A DNA stretch of 64,000 bases from Chryseobacterium shigense (GTDB lineage Bacteria > Bacteroidota > Bacteroidia > Flavobacteriales > Weeksellaceae), in contig NZ_FTNY01000003.1 of NCBI RefSeq assembly GCF_900156575.1, positions 310,001 through 374,000 on the forward strand, written 5' to 3'. The position numbers were made by a program, and so were the translations under genes. Positions within the stretch are counted from its first letter, which is position 1. Each line of letters begins with the position of its first letter. Positions 27,526 through 36,705 of the stretch are shown piece after piece. The notes under the pieces are model-generated. The model was not told the DNA's origin. It searched no databases and worked only from the letters and a program-made list of their open reading frames with translations.

Positions 27526-28671
27526 ATGATCAAAAAATCCTATAATAAAAAAATTGCAATACTGGGAGCCAGCTACCTTCAGTTGCCTCTTGTTCAGAAG
27601 GCCAAGGAAAACGGATTGGAAGTTCATTGTTTTGCATGGGACGACGGACGCGCAGTTTGTAAAGATATTGCTGATTACTTCTATGACATTTCCGTATTGG
27701 AAAAAGAGCTTATTCTTGCCGAATGCGAAAAAATCGGAATACACGGTATCCTTACAATAGCTACAGACATATGTATTCCTACAATATCCTATGTAGCCAA
27801 CCATTTAAAACTGTCAGGAAACAGTATTGAATGTTCATTACTGACCACCAATAAATCTTTAATGAGGAAATGCTTTGAAGAGAATGGAATTGAATCTCCT
27901 AAGTCCATCACAGTTTCTGAATTTAAGCCAGAAGACTTCGAATCATTGATTTATCCTGTGATCATTAAGCCATCTGACAGATCAGGAAGCTTAGGGGTTA
28001 TAAAAGCGTCTTCCCTTGAAGAATGTAAAAAAGCAATAGAAAATGCCGTCAGTGCATCTTTTTCTAAAACATGCGTCGTTGAAGAGTTTGTTGCAGGGAA
28101 AGAAGTGAGCGTAGAAACCGTTAGCTTTAAAGGAGACCATAGGATTATTACCATTACAGATAAGGAAATAACCAGGGAACCCTACTTTGTAGAGTTAGCC
28201 CATCACCAGCCAAGTGCATTTTCTGCAGAAATCAAGAATAAAATCCATGAGATCAGCTACAGTATTTTAAAGGCGACACACGTTGAAAACGGAGCTTCCC
28301 ATATAGAACTTATGATTACAGATCAGGGAAAGGTGTATCCTATAGAAATAGGAAGCCGTATGGGCGGTGATTTTATTGGCTCTGATCTTGTTCCTTTATC
28401 TACGGGGTTGGACTATATGCAAGCTGTATTGGATATCGCACTGGATCAGTATATACTGCCGGAGAGCATACAGTCAACAGCCTTTTCAGGAGTTTATTTT
28501 TTATCAAAAGAAACGGAGTTTCTTCTTCCTGTCATCAGCAGTGATAAAGAAGAACACTATATTGTAAAAAGAGAACTTTTATCAGATCATCTCAAACCAG
28601 CCCATTCAAGTAACGACAGATCCGGTTATTTAATTTATAAGTCTGACCATAAAGTAATTCTGGAGAAATAA
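27526..28671 (+). CDS. ATP-grasp ligase (carboxylate-amine ligase type)
   Basis: A 381-residue ATP-grasp enzyme. It has a pre-grasp domain (AILGASYLQLPLVQKAKENG), the ATP-binding lysine in YPVIIKPSDRSGSLGV (about residue 148), VVEEFVAGKEVSVETV and the metal-binding EIGSRMGGD (about residue 288). Such enzymes join a carboxylate to an amine through an acyl phosphate. It lies 3 bases after a glycosyltransferase gene and just ahead of a PglD-like acetyltransferase and a WecE-like aminotransferase. I infer that it may attach an amino acid or other acid to an amino sugar. Other ATP-grasp reactions remain possible. Confidence 0.85.
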   Translation: MIKKSYNKKIAILGASYLQLPLVQKAKENGLEVHCFAWDDGRAVCKDIADYFYDISVLEKELILAECEKIGIHGILTIATDICIPTISYVANHLKLSGNSIECSLLTTNKSLMRKCFEENGIESPKSITVSEFKPEDFESLIYPVIIKPSDRSGSLGVIKASSLEECKKAIENAVSASFSKTCVVEEFVAGKEVSVETVSFKGDHRIITITDKEITREPYFVELAHHQPSAFSAEIKNKIHEISYSILKATHVENGASHIELMITDQGKVYPIEIGSRMGGDFIGSDLVPLSTGLDYMQAVLDIALDQYILPESIQSTAFSGVYFLSKETEFLLPVISSDKEEHYIVKRELLSDHLKPAHSSNDRSGYLIYKSDHKVILEK

Positions 28672-28724
28672 ACATTCTGTGATCAAATAAAAAAATTCTG
28701 CATCGTATAAAAACAGACCCAATT

Positions 28725-29357
28725 ATGAAACGAATTGCCATCATAGGTTCCGGCCATCTAGGCCAGCAGATTGCGTATCATATTCATCATGATTCCGGCG
28801 ATAAAGTGGTGGCTTTCTTTGATGAATTTCAGCCAGTAAATACCATGATAGATCATATTCCGGTGATTGGCGGGAATGATGATGTGATCACAAAATATCA
28901 GCAAAATGAATTCGATGCCATCTTAATCGCTATTGGATATAAACATATGGATGCGAAAAAAGAACTGTTTCAGAAACTTGACGGAAAGATTCCTTTTCAT
29001 ACCTTTATTCATTCTTCGTGCTACAGGGATTCTTCTGCCGCCATCGGGCAGGGATCTGTTATTTATCCCGGCTGCGTCATTGATCAGAACGTTCGTATTG
29101 AAGACAATGTACTGATGAATATTTCCTGTACAGTGGCTCATGATTCCGTTATAGGAAAGCATTCTTTCTTATCACCTTCTGTCGCTATTGCAGGTTTTGT
29201 AAAAATTAAAGAACAGTGTATTATTGGTATTAATTCTACCGTTATAGATAATATCACCATAGCTTCCCAAACCCAGATAGGCGGCGGTGGCGTAGTCATT
29301 AAAAATATTGATACACCAGGATTGTATGTAGGCAATCCGGTAAGGTATGTACGATAA
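28725..29357 (+). CDS. PglD/NeuD-type sugar N-acyltransferase
   Basis: Acetyl-CoA-dependent acyltransferase with an N-terminal Rossmann-like PglD_N domain (IIGSGHLGQQIAYHI, residues 4-18) and a C-terminal left-handed beta-helix (GQGSVIYPGCVIDQNVRI). The probable catalytic base is His in SCTVAHDSVIG near residue 139, and the C-terminus GLYVGNPVRYVR matches the family. At 210 residues it is normal length. PglD acetylates the 4-amino group of a UDP-sugar; here the neighbouring WecE-like gene suggests a dTDP-4-amino sugar, or the amino group of an aminoacyl residue added by the ATP-grasp enzyme. Confidence 0.88.
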   Translation: MKRIAIIGSGHLGQQIAYHIHHDSGDKVVAFFDEFQPVNTMIDHIPVIGGNDDVITKYQQNEFDAILIAIGYKHMDAKKELFQKLDGKIPFHTFIHSSCYRDSSAAIGQGSVIYPGCVIDQNVRIEDNVLMNISCTVAHDSVIGKHSFLSPSVAIAGFVKIKEQCIIGINSTVIDNITIASQTQIGGGGVVIKNIDTPGLYVGNPVRYVR

Positions 29358-29423
29358 AATAAATGTATTTTTATATTGCCATATCTTAAAAATTGATAAG
29401 TAAGATTCAAAATTTAAAACACT

Positions 29424-30575
29424 ATGATCCCATTCAATAAGCCATTTATAGTAGGAAACGAGCTAAAGTATATAGAGGAAGCGGTAAAAAGCGGTAAAAT
29501 TTCAGGTGACGGAATTTTCACTAAGAAATGCCATACCTTTTTTGAAGAAAACTTTGGCTTTCAAAAAGTACTGCTTACCACCTCATGTACCGATGCCCTG
29601 GAAATGGCAGCTATACTTTGTAATATTCAGGAAGGTGATGAAGTGATTGTTCCCAGTTACACCTTCGTTTCGTCTGCCAATGCTTTTGTTTTGCGTGGCG
29701 CTAAAATCGTTTTTGTAGATTCATATCCTGACAATCCGAATATTGATCCGGCAGAAATAGAAAAACATATTACAGAAAAAACAAAGGTTATCGTTCCGGT
29801 TCACTATGCCGGTATTGCCTGTGATATGGAAAAAATAATGGAGCTGGCTAAAAAACATCATCTTTTTGTAGTGGAAGATGCAGCACAGGCTATCGACAGC
29901 TACTATACTTTTTCCGATGGTACAAAAAAAGCATTAGGATCTATTGGAGATTTCGCTGCTTTCTCCTTTCATGAAACTAAAAATATTATTTGCGGAGAAG
30001 GTGGAATGCTGGTCATCAACAATCCTGAATACAACGTTCGAGCTGAAATCATTCGTGAAAAAGGCACAAACAGAAGTGCATTTTTCAGAGGTGAAGTCAA
30101 TAAATACGGTTGGGTAGATCTTGGATCATCCTTCCTTCCTTCAGAAATACTTTCTGCCTTTTTATATGCACAGCTTGAAAACCTTGGTGCCATTCAGGAA
30201 AAAAGAATCAGGATCTGGAAAGAATATTACAGAAACCTTTTACCATTACAGGAAAAAGGATTTATAAAAATCCCTGAAATCCCTGCTTTTGCAACCAATA
30301 ATGCCCATATGTTCTATATTACGTGTAGAAACTATGAGGAAAGATCGAATCTGATCCAATATTTAAAAACAAAAGACATCCACCCTGTCTTCCATTATCT
30401 AAGCTTGAATAAAAGTGAATTCTTCCTGAAAGACAACGCTCCTATAGACATTCCTAATTCAGATCATTTTACAGATTGCCTGCTGAGACTGCCTTTCTAT
30501 TTTGAACTTGAAGAAGCGGAGCAGAAAAACATCAACAGCATGATCCATGAGTATTATTCATTATTGGAAAAATAA
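29424..30575 (+). CDS. dTDP-4-amino-4,6-dideoxygalactose transaminase (WecE/RffA-like)
   Basis: PLP-dependent DegT-family aminotransferase of 383 residues. It follows E. coli WecE closely: MIPFNKPFIVGNELKYI, VIVPSYTFVSSANAFVLRG, VPVHYAGIACDMEKIM, VVEDAAQAIDSYY and the PLP lysine in FSFHETKN (about residue 188). WecE converts dTDP-4-keto-6-deoxyglucose to dTDP-4-amino-4,6-dideoxygalactose (Fuc4N). rfbA and rfbB upstream provide the substrate, so the locus draws two different amino sugars from one intermediate. A gluco product (Qui4N, VioA-like) is the main alternative. Confidence 0.9.
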   Translation: MIPFNKPFIVGNELKYIEEAVKSGKISGDGIFTKKCHTFFEENFGFQKVLLTTSCTDALEMAAILCNIQEGDEVIVPSYTFVSSANAFVLRGAKIVFVDSYPDNPNIDPAEIEKHITEKTKVIVPVHYAGIACDMEKIMELAKKHHLFVVEDAAQAIDSYYTFSDGTKKALGSIGDFAAFSFHETKNIICGEGGMLVINNPEYNVRAEIIREKGTNRSAFFRGEVNKYGWVDLGSSFLPSEILSAFLYAQLENLGAIQEKRIRIWKEYYRNLLPLQEKGFIKIPEIPAFATNNAHMFYITCRNYEERSNLIQYLKTKDIHPVFHYLSLNKSEFFLKDNAPIDIPNSDHFTDCLLRLPFYFELEEAEQKNINSMIHEYYSLLEK

Positions 30576-30587
30576 TAAATAAGACCT

Positions 30588-31202
30588 ATGAGCTTTATAA
30601 AAAAATATATCATTAAGTTTTTATTCGGAGTTTTGCATTCTGATGCTTACAAAAAGTACAAGCAGCAGCAGAACAACGAGTGGGGGAAAAATTATTTCAA
30701 AAATTTCGGGAAACAATCAAGTCTTCCCGACCTATTCTGGATCAAAAACCCTCAATATATAAGCATCGGAGACAACTTCAGTGCATTATTCAATCTGAGA
30801 CTTGAGGCCTGGGATCATTTTCAGGGAAAAGCTTTCCAACCGGAGATTCGGATCGGTAATAATGTGAATTTCAATTCTGATGTTCATATCGGAGCTATTG
30901 ATAAGATCATCATCGGCAATAATGTACTGATGGCGAGCAGAATCTATATTTCAGACCATTATCATGGAAACATCAGTGCTGAAGACCTGGACATTGTACC
31001 CGCAGAAAGACCTCTTTCTTCCAAAGGCCCTGTTATTATCGAAGACAATGTCTGGATTGGAGAAGGAGTCTGTATATTACCCGGCGTTACGATTGGTGAG
31101 AACTCTATTATAGGGGCTAACTCCGTGGTTAATAAAAGTTTTCCCAGAAACTCTGTTATTGCAGGAATACCTGCCAGATTGATAAAAACACTAGAAAAAT
31201 AA
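30588..31202 (+). CDS. Hexapeptide O-acyltransferase (CatB/LacA-like)
   Basis: A 204-residue left-handed-beta-helix acyltransferase. Hexapeptide turns run from IRIGNNVNFNSDVHIGAID to GVTIGENSIIGANSVV, with the catalytic-type His loop ISDHYHGN and a C-terminal GIPARLI typical of xenobiotic/maltose acetyltransferases. In this context it probably O-acetylates a sugar of the glycan or a precursor. It starts 12 bases after the aminotransferase and ends 3 bases before the WbsX-like gene. The exact acceptor is unknown. Confidence 0.85.
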   Translation: MSFIKKYIIKFLFGVLHSDAYKKYKQQQNNEWGKNYFKNFGKQSSLPDLFWIKNPQYISIGDNFSALFNLRLEAWDHFQGKAFQPEIRIGNNVNFNSDVHIGAIDKIIIGNNVLMASRIYISDHYHGNISAEDLDIVPAERPLSSKGPVIIEDNVWIGEGVCILPGVTIGENSIIGANSVVNKSFPRNSVIAGIPARLIKTLEK

Positions 31203-31205
31203 TTT

Positions 31206-32330
31206 ATGAAACAGATAAAAACACTTGCATTTTACCTTCCGCAATACCATCCTATTCCTGAAAATGACGAATGGTGGGGAAAGGGATTTACAGAATGGAC
31301 TAATGTAGGTAAGGCCAAGCCTTTATTTGAAGGACATGAACAACCCATCTGCCCGGGAGATCTGGGATACTATGACCTGCGGGTTCCTGAAGTAAGGGAG
31401 CAGCAGGCTCAGATGGCACGGGATTATGGGGTACACGGTTTTATTTATTACCATTACTGGTTTGGAAATGGAAAACAACTGCTTGAACGTATTGCCAACG
31501 AAGTACTGGAATCCGGAAAACCCGATTTCCCTTTCTGCTTTTGCTGGGCTAATGAAACATGGTCCGGAGTCTGGCATGGTTTAGAAAATAAAATCCTGGC
31601 AGAACAGGTATATCCTACGGATGAAGATCTGATCTCTCATTTCAACTACCTCCTTCCTTTTTTTAAGGACAAAAGATACATAAAAGTAGACAATAAGCCG
31701 GTATTAGTGGTGTATGACCCTATCAACATCAATGAAAAATCACCGGAATATCTTGAAAAATTCACTGACCTTGCGAAAGAGAATGGTTTTGATGGCCTTT
31801 ATCTCATAGCCAGTAATAAAACAGAAGATGATCATGGCTATAAAGAACTAAGATATCAGGCGAAGATATCAAATGCCTTTTTAAGAGCATGGCGTCCTTA
31901 TATGAATCAGAAACCTTATATTTCAGCAAAACAATATTACACCAACAGATTAAAAGGAATATTAGGACTTAAAACTGTTGATTTCAAAAAACCTGTTGAT
32001 ATTCAGAATGCACCGGATGTGATCAACGATCTTCATTTTGATGAAACAGATGTAGATACCTTTCCATGTCTTATTTCCAATTGGGACAACACACCAAGAA
32101 GCGGAAATCGTGGAATTATTTTAGGCAACAACAGCCCTGCCCTTTTCGAAAAACAGGTAGAAAAAGCAGTCAACTTCCTAAAAGATAAAAATTATTCACA
32201 AAAATTTTTAGTGGTAAAATCGTGGAATGAATGGGCAGAAGGAAATATCCTGGAACCAGACAGAAAAAATGGATACGGATATCTGGAAGCCCTGAAAAAA
32301 ATAGTATCAAAAGAAAACGGCAATGACTAA
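31206..32330 (+). CDS. WbsX-family glycosyltransferase (GH99-like domain)
   Basis: A 374-residue protein of the WbsX family, found in O-antigen and capsule loci and structurally related to glycoside hydrolase family 99. Diagnostic segments are LAFYLPQYHPIPENDEWWG, KGFTEWTNV, YGVHGFIYYHYWFG, FPFCFCWANETW and KSWNEWAEGNILEPD. Most members are annotated as glycosyltransferases from context; few have been tested. The end overlaps the next GT2 gene by 8 bases. Confidence 0.9.
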   Translation: MKQIKTLAFYLPQYHPIPENDEWWGKGFTEWTNVGKAKPLFEGHEQPICPGDLGYYDLRVPEVREQQAQMARDYGVHGFIYYHYWFGNGKQLLERIANEVLESGKPDFPFCFCWANETWSGVWHGLENKILAEQVYPTDEDLISHFNYLLPFFKDKRYIKVDNKPVLVVYDPININEKSPEYLEKFTDLAKENGFDGLYLIASNKTEDDHGYKELRYQAKISNAFLRAWRPYMNQKPYISAKQYYTNRLKGILGLKTVDFKKPVDIQNAPDVINDLHFDETDVDTFPCLISNWDNTPRSGNRGIILGNNSPALFEKQVEKAVNFLKDKNYSQKFLVVKSWNEWAEGNILEPDRKNGYGYLEALKKIVSKENGND

Positions 32331-33177
32331 AATAACGGTTTTAATCGCTAATTATAATAACGGACGTTTTTTCAAAGATTGCTTTGACAGCCTTATTAAG
32401 CAAACTCTTGTAGAATGGGAAGCTATTATTTTAGATGATGCATCAACGGATGATTCACTGGAAGTTATCAGAAATATCACAAAAAATGATTCCCGGTTTA
32501 CAATTTATACGAACGAAAGTAATAAAGGAATAGGATACACAAAAAGAAGGCTGATAGAATTAAGCACGTCTGAAATTTGCGGATTTCTGGATCCTGATGA
32601 TGTATTGATAAGCAGTGCCCTGGAAATTGTATTTAATGCACATATGCAAAATCCGGAAGTAGGTTTAGTCTACTCAAATTTTGTGTACTGTGATGATCAG
32701 CTGAACGAAGTTAGAGTTCATAAAGCAGCTCAAATTACGGCTTTAGATGAAAAATATCTGAATTTCAATGCTGAAATCACGAGTTTTGCCACCTTAAAAA
32801 AATCAATCTACCAGAAAACGTCAGGCATCGATATTTCCCTGAAAATTGCGGAAGACAAAGATTGGTACATGAAAATGTGTGAAGTAGCTCCGGTAAAATA
32901 CATTGATGAAAATCTTTATCTTTATAGAGTCCATAAAGGTGGAATATCCAATAAAAGCGAAGACCAGGCCTATTTCTGGCATTGGCTGGCATTAATTAAA
33001 ATGTCTGAACGGAGAAATATCAGTATTGAAGAATTGTTTTTGGAAAGTTTTGTCCGTAGAAAAGTATACAATAAGGAATTAACACACCATACGAATCTAA
33101 AAAAAGAAATAAAAAATTCACGGTGGGTAAAATTAGGCTATAAGCTAGGTTTCTGTAAATTTTATAAATATCTGTAA
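32323..33177 (+). CDS. Glycosyltransferase family 2
   Basis: Inverting GT-A glycosyltransferase of 284 residues. It opens with ITVLIANYNNGRFF and has LDDASTDDSLEV and the metal-binding region GFLDPDDVL (about residue 88). The catalytic-base region is IAEDKDWYMKM (about 183). It overlaps the WbsX-like gene by 8 bases and shares one base with the next start (TAATG). It is a close paralogue of the GT2 at 56521, with the same ANYNNG, NDSRF and YRxHxGGIS segments. Confidence 0.9.
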   Translation: MTKITVLIANYNNGRFFKDCFDSLIKQTLVEWEAIILDDASTDDSLEVIRNITKNDSRFTIYTNESNKGIGYTKRRLIELSTSEICGFLDPDDVLISSALEIVFNAHMQNPEVGLVYSNFVYCDDQLNEVRVHKAAQITALDEKYLNFNAEITSFATLKKSIYQKTSGIDISLKIAEDKDWYMKMCEVAPVKYIDENLYLYRVHKGGISNKSEDQAYFWHWLALIKMSERRNISIEELFLESFVRRKVYNKELTHHTNLKKEIKNSRWVKLGYKLGFCKFYKYL

Positions 33178-34043
33178 TGAGTACTACAGTAATCTCTGTC
33201 ATCGTTGCCTGTTATAATCAGGAACAGTTTTTAGATGAATGCCTGCAATCGGTGCTGGAACAAACCTATCCAAACTGGGAATGTATCATCGTGAACGACG
33301 GCTCCACTGATGACACTGAAAAAACAGCTGAAAAATGGATCAAAAAAGACCCTCGCTTTCGGTATATTTATAAAGAAAATGGCGGGATATCTTCCGCAAG
33401 AAATGCAGGACTTGAAAAATCTTCAGGAGACTATATTCAGTTCCTGGACTCTGATGATACCATAGATCGTGAAAAGTTTACCAAAAGTCTTGCTGGCGAT
33501 AAAGAATATCCTCTCATCATCAGCCAGTTCACAATCTATAAGAACAACACTCATTATGAGGGGTACAACCGCATTGAAAAGGCTTTTGTCTCATTCGAAA
33601 ATATCGTATTCGGATGGAACCTTAAATTCACCATCCCTATACATTGTGCTTTAATTTCCAGGAAACTTCTTGAGGGATTCCTCTTTGATACGACTTTAAG
33701 TATTAATGAAGACTGGTTGATGTGGATCTACATTACCAAAAATAATCCGGAAGTCCGTCTGGTTGATGAACCTCTCGCCCATTACCGGAAAGAAGATAAT
33801 AAAAAAAGTTTGTCTTCCGATGCGTATAAAGTGATCAGTCAAAGAACCAAGGTACTTCCTATATTGAAAAAATTATACGGGGATCAGCTTCACGACAGAC
33901 TTGCCTACCACATGATCGAAGTTCATACAACCCAGCTTTCACAACTTAAGCATGAATTCAATAAAGCGACAGGTGGCAAAGTAGTATCCAGCTATCTCGC
34001 CCTTAAAAAATATTATTACCATCTTTTTCAGAAAAAAAACTGA
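33177..34043 (+). CDS. Glycosyltransferase family 2
   Basis: A 288-residue GT-A enzyme with SVIVACYNQEQFLDECL, IIVNDGSTDDTEKT, GGISSARNAGLEKSSGDYI, the DxD-type LDSDDTI (about residue 92) and INEDWLMWIYI as the catalytic-base region. The start codon overlaps the previous stop, so translation is probably coupled. Acceptor and donor are unknown. Confidence 0.9.
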   Translation: MSTTVISVIVACYNQEQFLDECLQSVLEQTYPNWECIIVNDGSTDDTEKTAEKWIKKDPRFRYIYKENGGISSARNAGLEKSSGDYIQFLDSDDTIDREKFTKSLAGDKEYPLIISQFTIYKNNTHYEGYNRIEKAFVSFENIVFGWNLKFTIPIHCALISRKLLEGFLFDTTLSINEDWLMWIYITKNNPEVRLVDEPLAHYRKEDNKKSLSSDAYKVISQRTKVLPILKKLYGDQLHDRLAYHMIEVHTTQLSQLKHEFNKATGGKVVSSYLALKKYYYHLFQKKN

Positions 34044-34057
34044 GAAACCAATACTTT

Positions 34058-34984
34058 ATGACCTCATCCGTAGCACTTTGTACCTATAACGGCCACACTT
34101 ATATTTCTGAACAACTGGACAGTATTCTGAACCAGACCAGGCCGGTATCTGAAATCGTCATATGTGATGACGGCTCTACGGACGGTACCTTAGAACTTCT
34201 TTCAAAATATGCAGAAAGATATCCGGAGATCATTAAAGTGTATCGAAACCCCGAAAACTTAGGATATGTTGGTAATTTTGAAAAAGCAATGAGTCTATGT
34301 TCGGGGGATATTGTTTTTTTATGTGATCAGGATGATCGCTGGTATAGCAATAAAACCGAAGCGATTACTGAAATCTTCATCAATGACAAAAACACCAACA
34401 TAATATGTCATAGCATCAAGCTTTTCGGAGCATCTCTTGAAAGTTCCGAAGAAATGGTTTACTGGCATATGGAATCCTTTGATCCCGATCATTTTACAAA
34501 ACCCGAGGATATCCTGAAGCGACTTTTATATGAAGGAAATGTATTTCCAGGAATGAGCATGGCCATTCGAAATGTATTTCTTAAAAGCCATTTACCTCTG
34601 AAAAGAGTAAATTCTGTAATCATCCATGACTATGAGCTGCTGCTGCTTGCTGCTGATCAAAATTCACTCCGGATAGAAAGATCCGTTTTAGGCGAATACC
34701 GCATCCATCCTAAACAGAGTATTGGATATAAAGCATTCTCCGAATTTAATCCTTCAGAAGTAAAAAACTTATCGCGGGAAGATCTTTTCAGAATATTCCA
34801 AAGATATCCTTTTGTAAAAAAGGTAATCTCAGGATTGAATTTAAATACAACACTCGATGCAGATTACATACGATACTGTCATCAAAAATACAAAGACTAT
34901 CTTAAAAAGCTCCCTCTTTTGGATCGTCTGATCAACCAAATAAAAATGAAATACTATTTTCATATATTTGATTACCTGAAATAA
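34058..34984 (+). CDS. Glycosyltransferase family 2 (rhamnosyltransferase-like)
   Basis: A 308-residue GT-A enzyme. Motifs are ALCTYNGHTYISEQLDSIL, EIVICDDGSTDGTLELL, ENLGYVGNFEKAM and the metal site LCDQDDRW (about residue 89), with VIIHDYELLLLA further on. The CTYNG and CDQDD combination is common in WbbL/RfbF-like rhamnosyltransferases, but no dTDP-rhamnose genes are visible, so the donor is uncertain. It is followed by an 85-base gap. Confidence 0.88.
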   Translation: MTSSVALCTYNGHTYISEQLDSILNQTRPVSEIVICDDGSTDGTLELLSKYAERYPEIIKVYRNPENLGYVGNFEKAMSLCSGDIVFLCDQDDRWYSNKTEAITEIFINDKNTNIICHSIKLFGASLESSEEMVYWHMESFDPDHFTKPEDILKRLLYEGNVFPGMSMAIRNVFLKSHLPLKRVNSVIIHDYELLLLAADQNSLRIERSVLGEYRIHPKQSIGYKAFSEFNPSEVKNLSREDLFRIFQRYPFVKKVISGLNLNTTLDADYIRYCHQKYKDYLKKLPLLDRLINQIKMKYYFHIFDYLK

Positions 34985-35069
34985 AACAAAACCGTTGAGT
35001 TTACATTTCAATCATGAAGAAATGAGTTCAACAATTTTATAAGACACAATTAATGAAAACACTTAAAAC

Positions 35070-35738
35070 ATGATTATTGGAAATGGTATTATAGCCAACG
35101 CTGTAAAATCTTATGATACAGACAATATAGTCTTCTTTGCTTCAGGAGTCTCCAATTCGCTGGAAACAAGACCTTCAGAATTTGAAAGAGAATTTTCTCT
35201 TCTGAAAAGCGTACTTGCAGACAATATAGAAAAAAAGCTGATCTATTTTTCTACATTAAGCGTCCATGACCAATCCAAACAGGACAGCCCTTACGTTCTG
35301 CATAAGAAAGCAGTTGAAGATTATATAAAACATTATTCAGATCATTTTCTTATTCTAAGGATAGGTAATATTGTGGGAAACGGAGGTAATCCTAATACCC
35401 TTTTTAATTTTCTTTCCACGCGGATCAGGAATGATGACGAATTCACCCTCCATCTTAAAGCCAGAAGGCTTCTCTTAGATATTGAAGATATCTCTAAATT
35501 TTTAGGTTCCCACTGTATGCAGGTGGAAAATAAAACCATTAATCTGGCGTATCCGTATTACTATAATCTGAAAGAGATCATTAATGCTATAGAAAAAAAG
35601 GTCGATAAAAAAGCCCTGTTCTCTGAAGCGGATGAAGGAGATTTTTACAAAGTAGATTTTGATCAAGATATAGAAACGTTTTTCTTCGGCATCAATTCCC
35701 AGGATTATCTGGAAACTTTAACCCAAAAGTATATTTAA
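35070..35738 (+). CDS. Short NAD-dependent epimerase/dehydratase-like protein
   Basis: A 222-residue extended-SDR-like protein. The N-terminus MIIGNGIIANAV supplies a compact GxGxxA cofactor motif, FSTLSVHD has the catalytic-type Ser, and SPYVLHKKAVEDYI supplies YxxxK (about residues 75-79). It is shorter than the usual 300 or more residues: the Rossmann region between the Gly motif and the active site is trimmed. It may be an unusual reductase or epimerase for a sugar nucleotide, or a degenerate one. It stands between two glycosyltransferase genes and is 7 bases from the next start. Confidence 0.75.
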   Translation: MIIGNGIIANAVKSYDTDNIVFFASGVSNSLETRPSEFEREFSLLKSVLADNIEKKLIYFSTLSVHDQSKQDSPYVLHKKAVEDYIKHYSDHFLILRIGNIVGNGGNPNTLFNFLSTRIRNDDEFTLHLKARRLLLDIEDISKFLGSHCMQVENKTINLAYPYYYNLKEIINAIEKKVDKKALFSEADEGDFYKVDFDQDIETFFFGINSQDYLETLTQKYI

Positions 35739-35745
35739 AATTAAA

Positions 35746-36696
35746 ATGTCTAATATTCACGTTATTATCGTTACATACAATGCTATGAAATGGGCTGAAA
35801 AATGTTTTACCAGTTTAAGGCATTCTTCCGTTCCTTTACAATGCACGGTCATAGACAACGGATCTACAGACGGAACCTTGGACTATATTATAAAACATTT
35901 CCCTGAAATCGATCTGGTACAATCCTCTGAAAATTTGGGTTTTGGAAAGGCCAATAATTTAGGAATAGAAAAAGCGTATAAAGAAGGAGCTGATTTTTTT
36001 TACCTTATGAATCAGGACGCCTGGATTTTTCCGGACAGTTTTCAAAATATGCTTGATGTGTACCACAATACTCCGGATAAAGATAAAATAGGAATCTTGA
36101 GTCCTATGCATTTGGATGGAAGTGAAAAAAAATTTGACATCCATTTTGAGAATTATCTTGCCAAAGATGTAAGAAACAACAGAATGTTTTCCGATGTCTA
36201 TTTTGGAGATGCAAAACCGTTTTATGAAATAAGCTTCGTCAATGCGGCCCATTGGTTTATTCCCAAAAATACCATTGAAAAAGTGGGAGGATTTAATCCT
36301 TATTTTTTTTACGGTGCAGAAGATTATGAGTATGTAAACAGAATCACCTACTTCGGATTAAAAATAATGGTGTGTACAAAAAGTAAAGTAGTGCATGATG
36401 CGGTACAGTCTTTTCATAAAAAACCGCCCAAAGATAAAGCTGAATTAATAGCAAATACGAGGCTTTCGATGAGAATGCAGAGAGAAACAAAGTATCTTGA
36501 CCCTAATTATGATTATAATGTCAAAAGGGAAAAAACAGCAATTCTTTCTTATATTTTAAAATTAAGTGCAAAAGGAAATATCAACGAATCGAAGTTTTAT
36601 CTGGAGCAATATAAGTATTTTTCAAAAAAATTTAAAGAGATCGAAGCGGCCAGAAAAACGTCCATGACAGGCAAGCATCCTTTCCTCAATCTTTAA
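35746..36696 (+). CDS. Glycosyltransferase family 2 (paralogue of the enzyme at 39648)
   Basis: A 316-residue GT2 with VIIVTYNAMKWAEKCFTSL, VIDNGSTDGTLDYI, ENLGFGKANNLGIEKAY, LMNQDAW (about residue 92) and GGFNPYFFYGAEDYEYVNR. This is the RfbN/WcaA-like pattern of bacterial rhamnosyl- and related transferases. It aligns along almost its whole length with the GT at 39648-40571, so one arose from the other by duplication, now about 3 kb apart with different genes between. The coding sequence holds T8 runs near 35994 and 36303. Confidence 0.9.
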   Translation: MSNIHVIIVTYNAMKWAEKCFTSLRHSSVPLQCTVIDNGSTDGTLDYIIKHFPEIDLVQSSENLGFGKANNLGIEKAYKEGADFFYLMNQDAWIFPDSFQNMLDVYHNTPDKDKIGILSPMHLDGSEKKFDIHFENYLAKDVRNNRMFSDVYFGDAKPFYEISFVNAAHWFIPKNTIEKVGGFNPYFFYGAEDYEYVNRITYFGLKIMVCTKSKVVHDAVQSFHKKPPKDKAELIANTRLSMRMQRETKYLDPNYDYNVKREKTAILSYILKLSAKGNINESKFYLEQYKYFSKKFKEIEAARKTSMTGKHPFLNL

Positions 36697-36705
36697 CGTA
36701 TCTCT

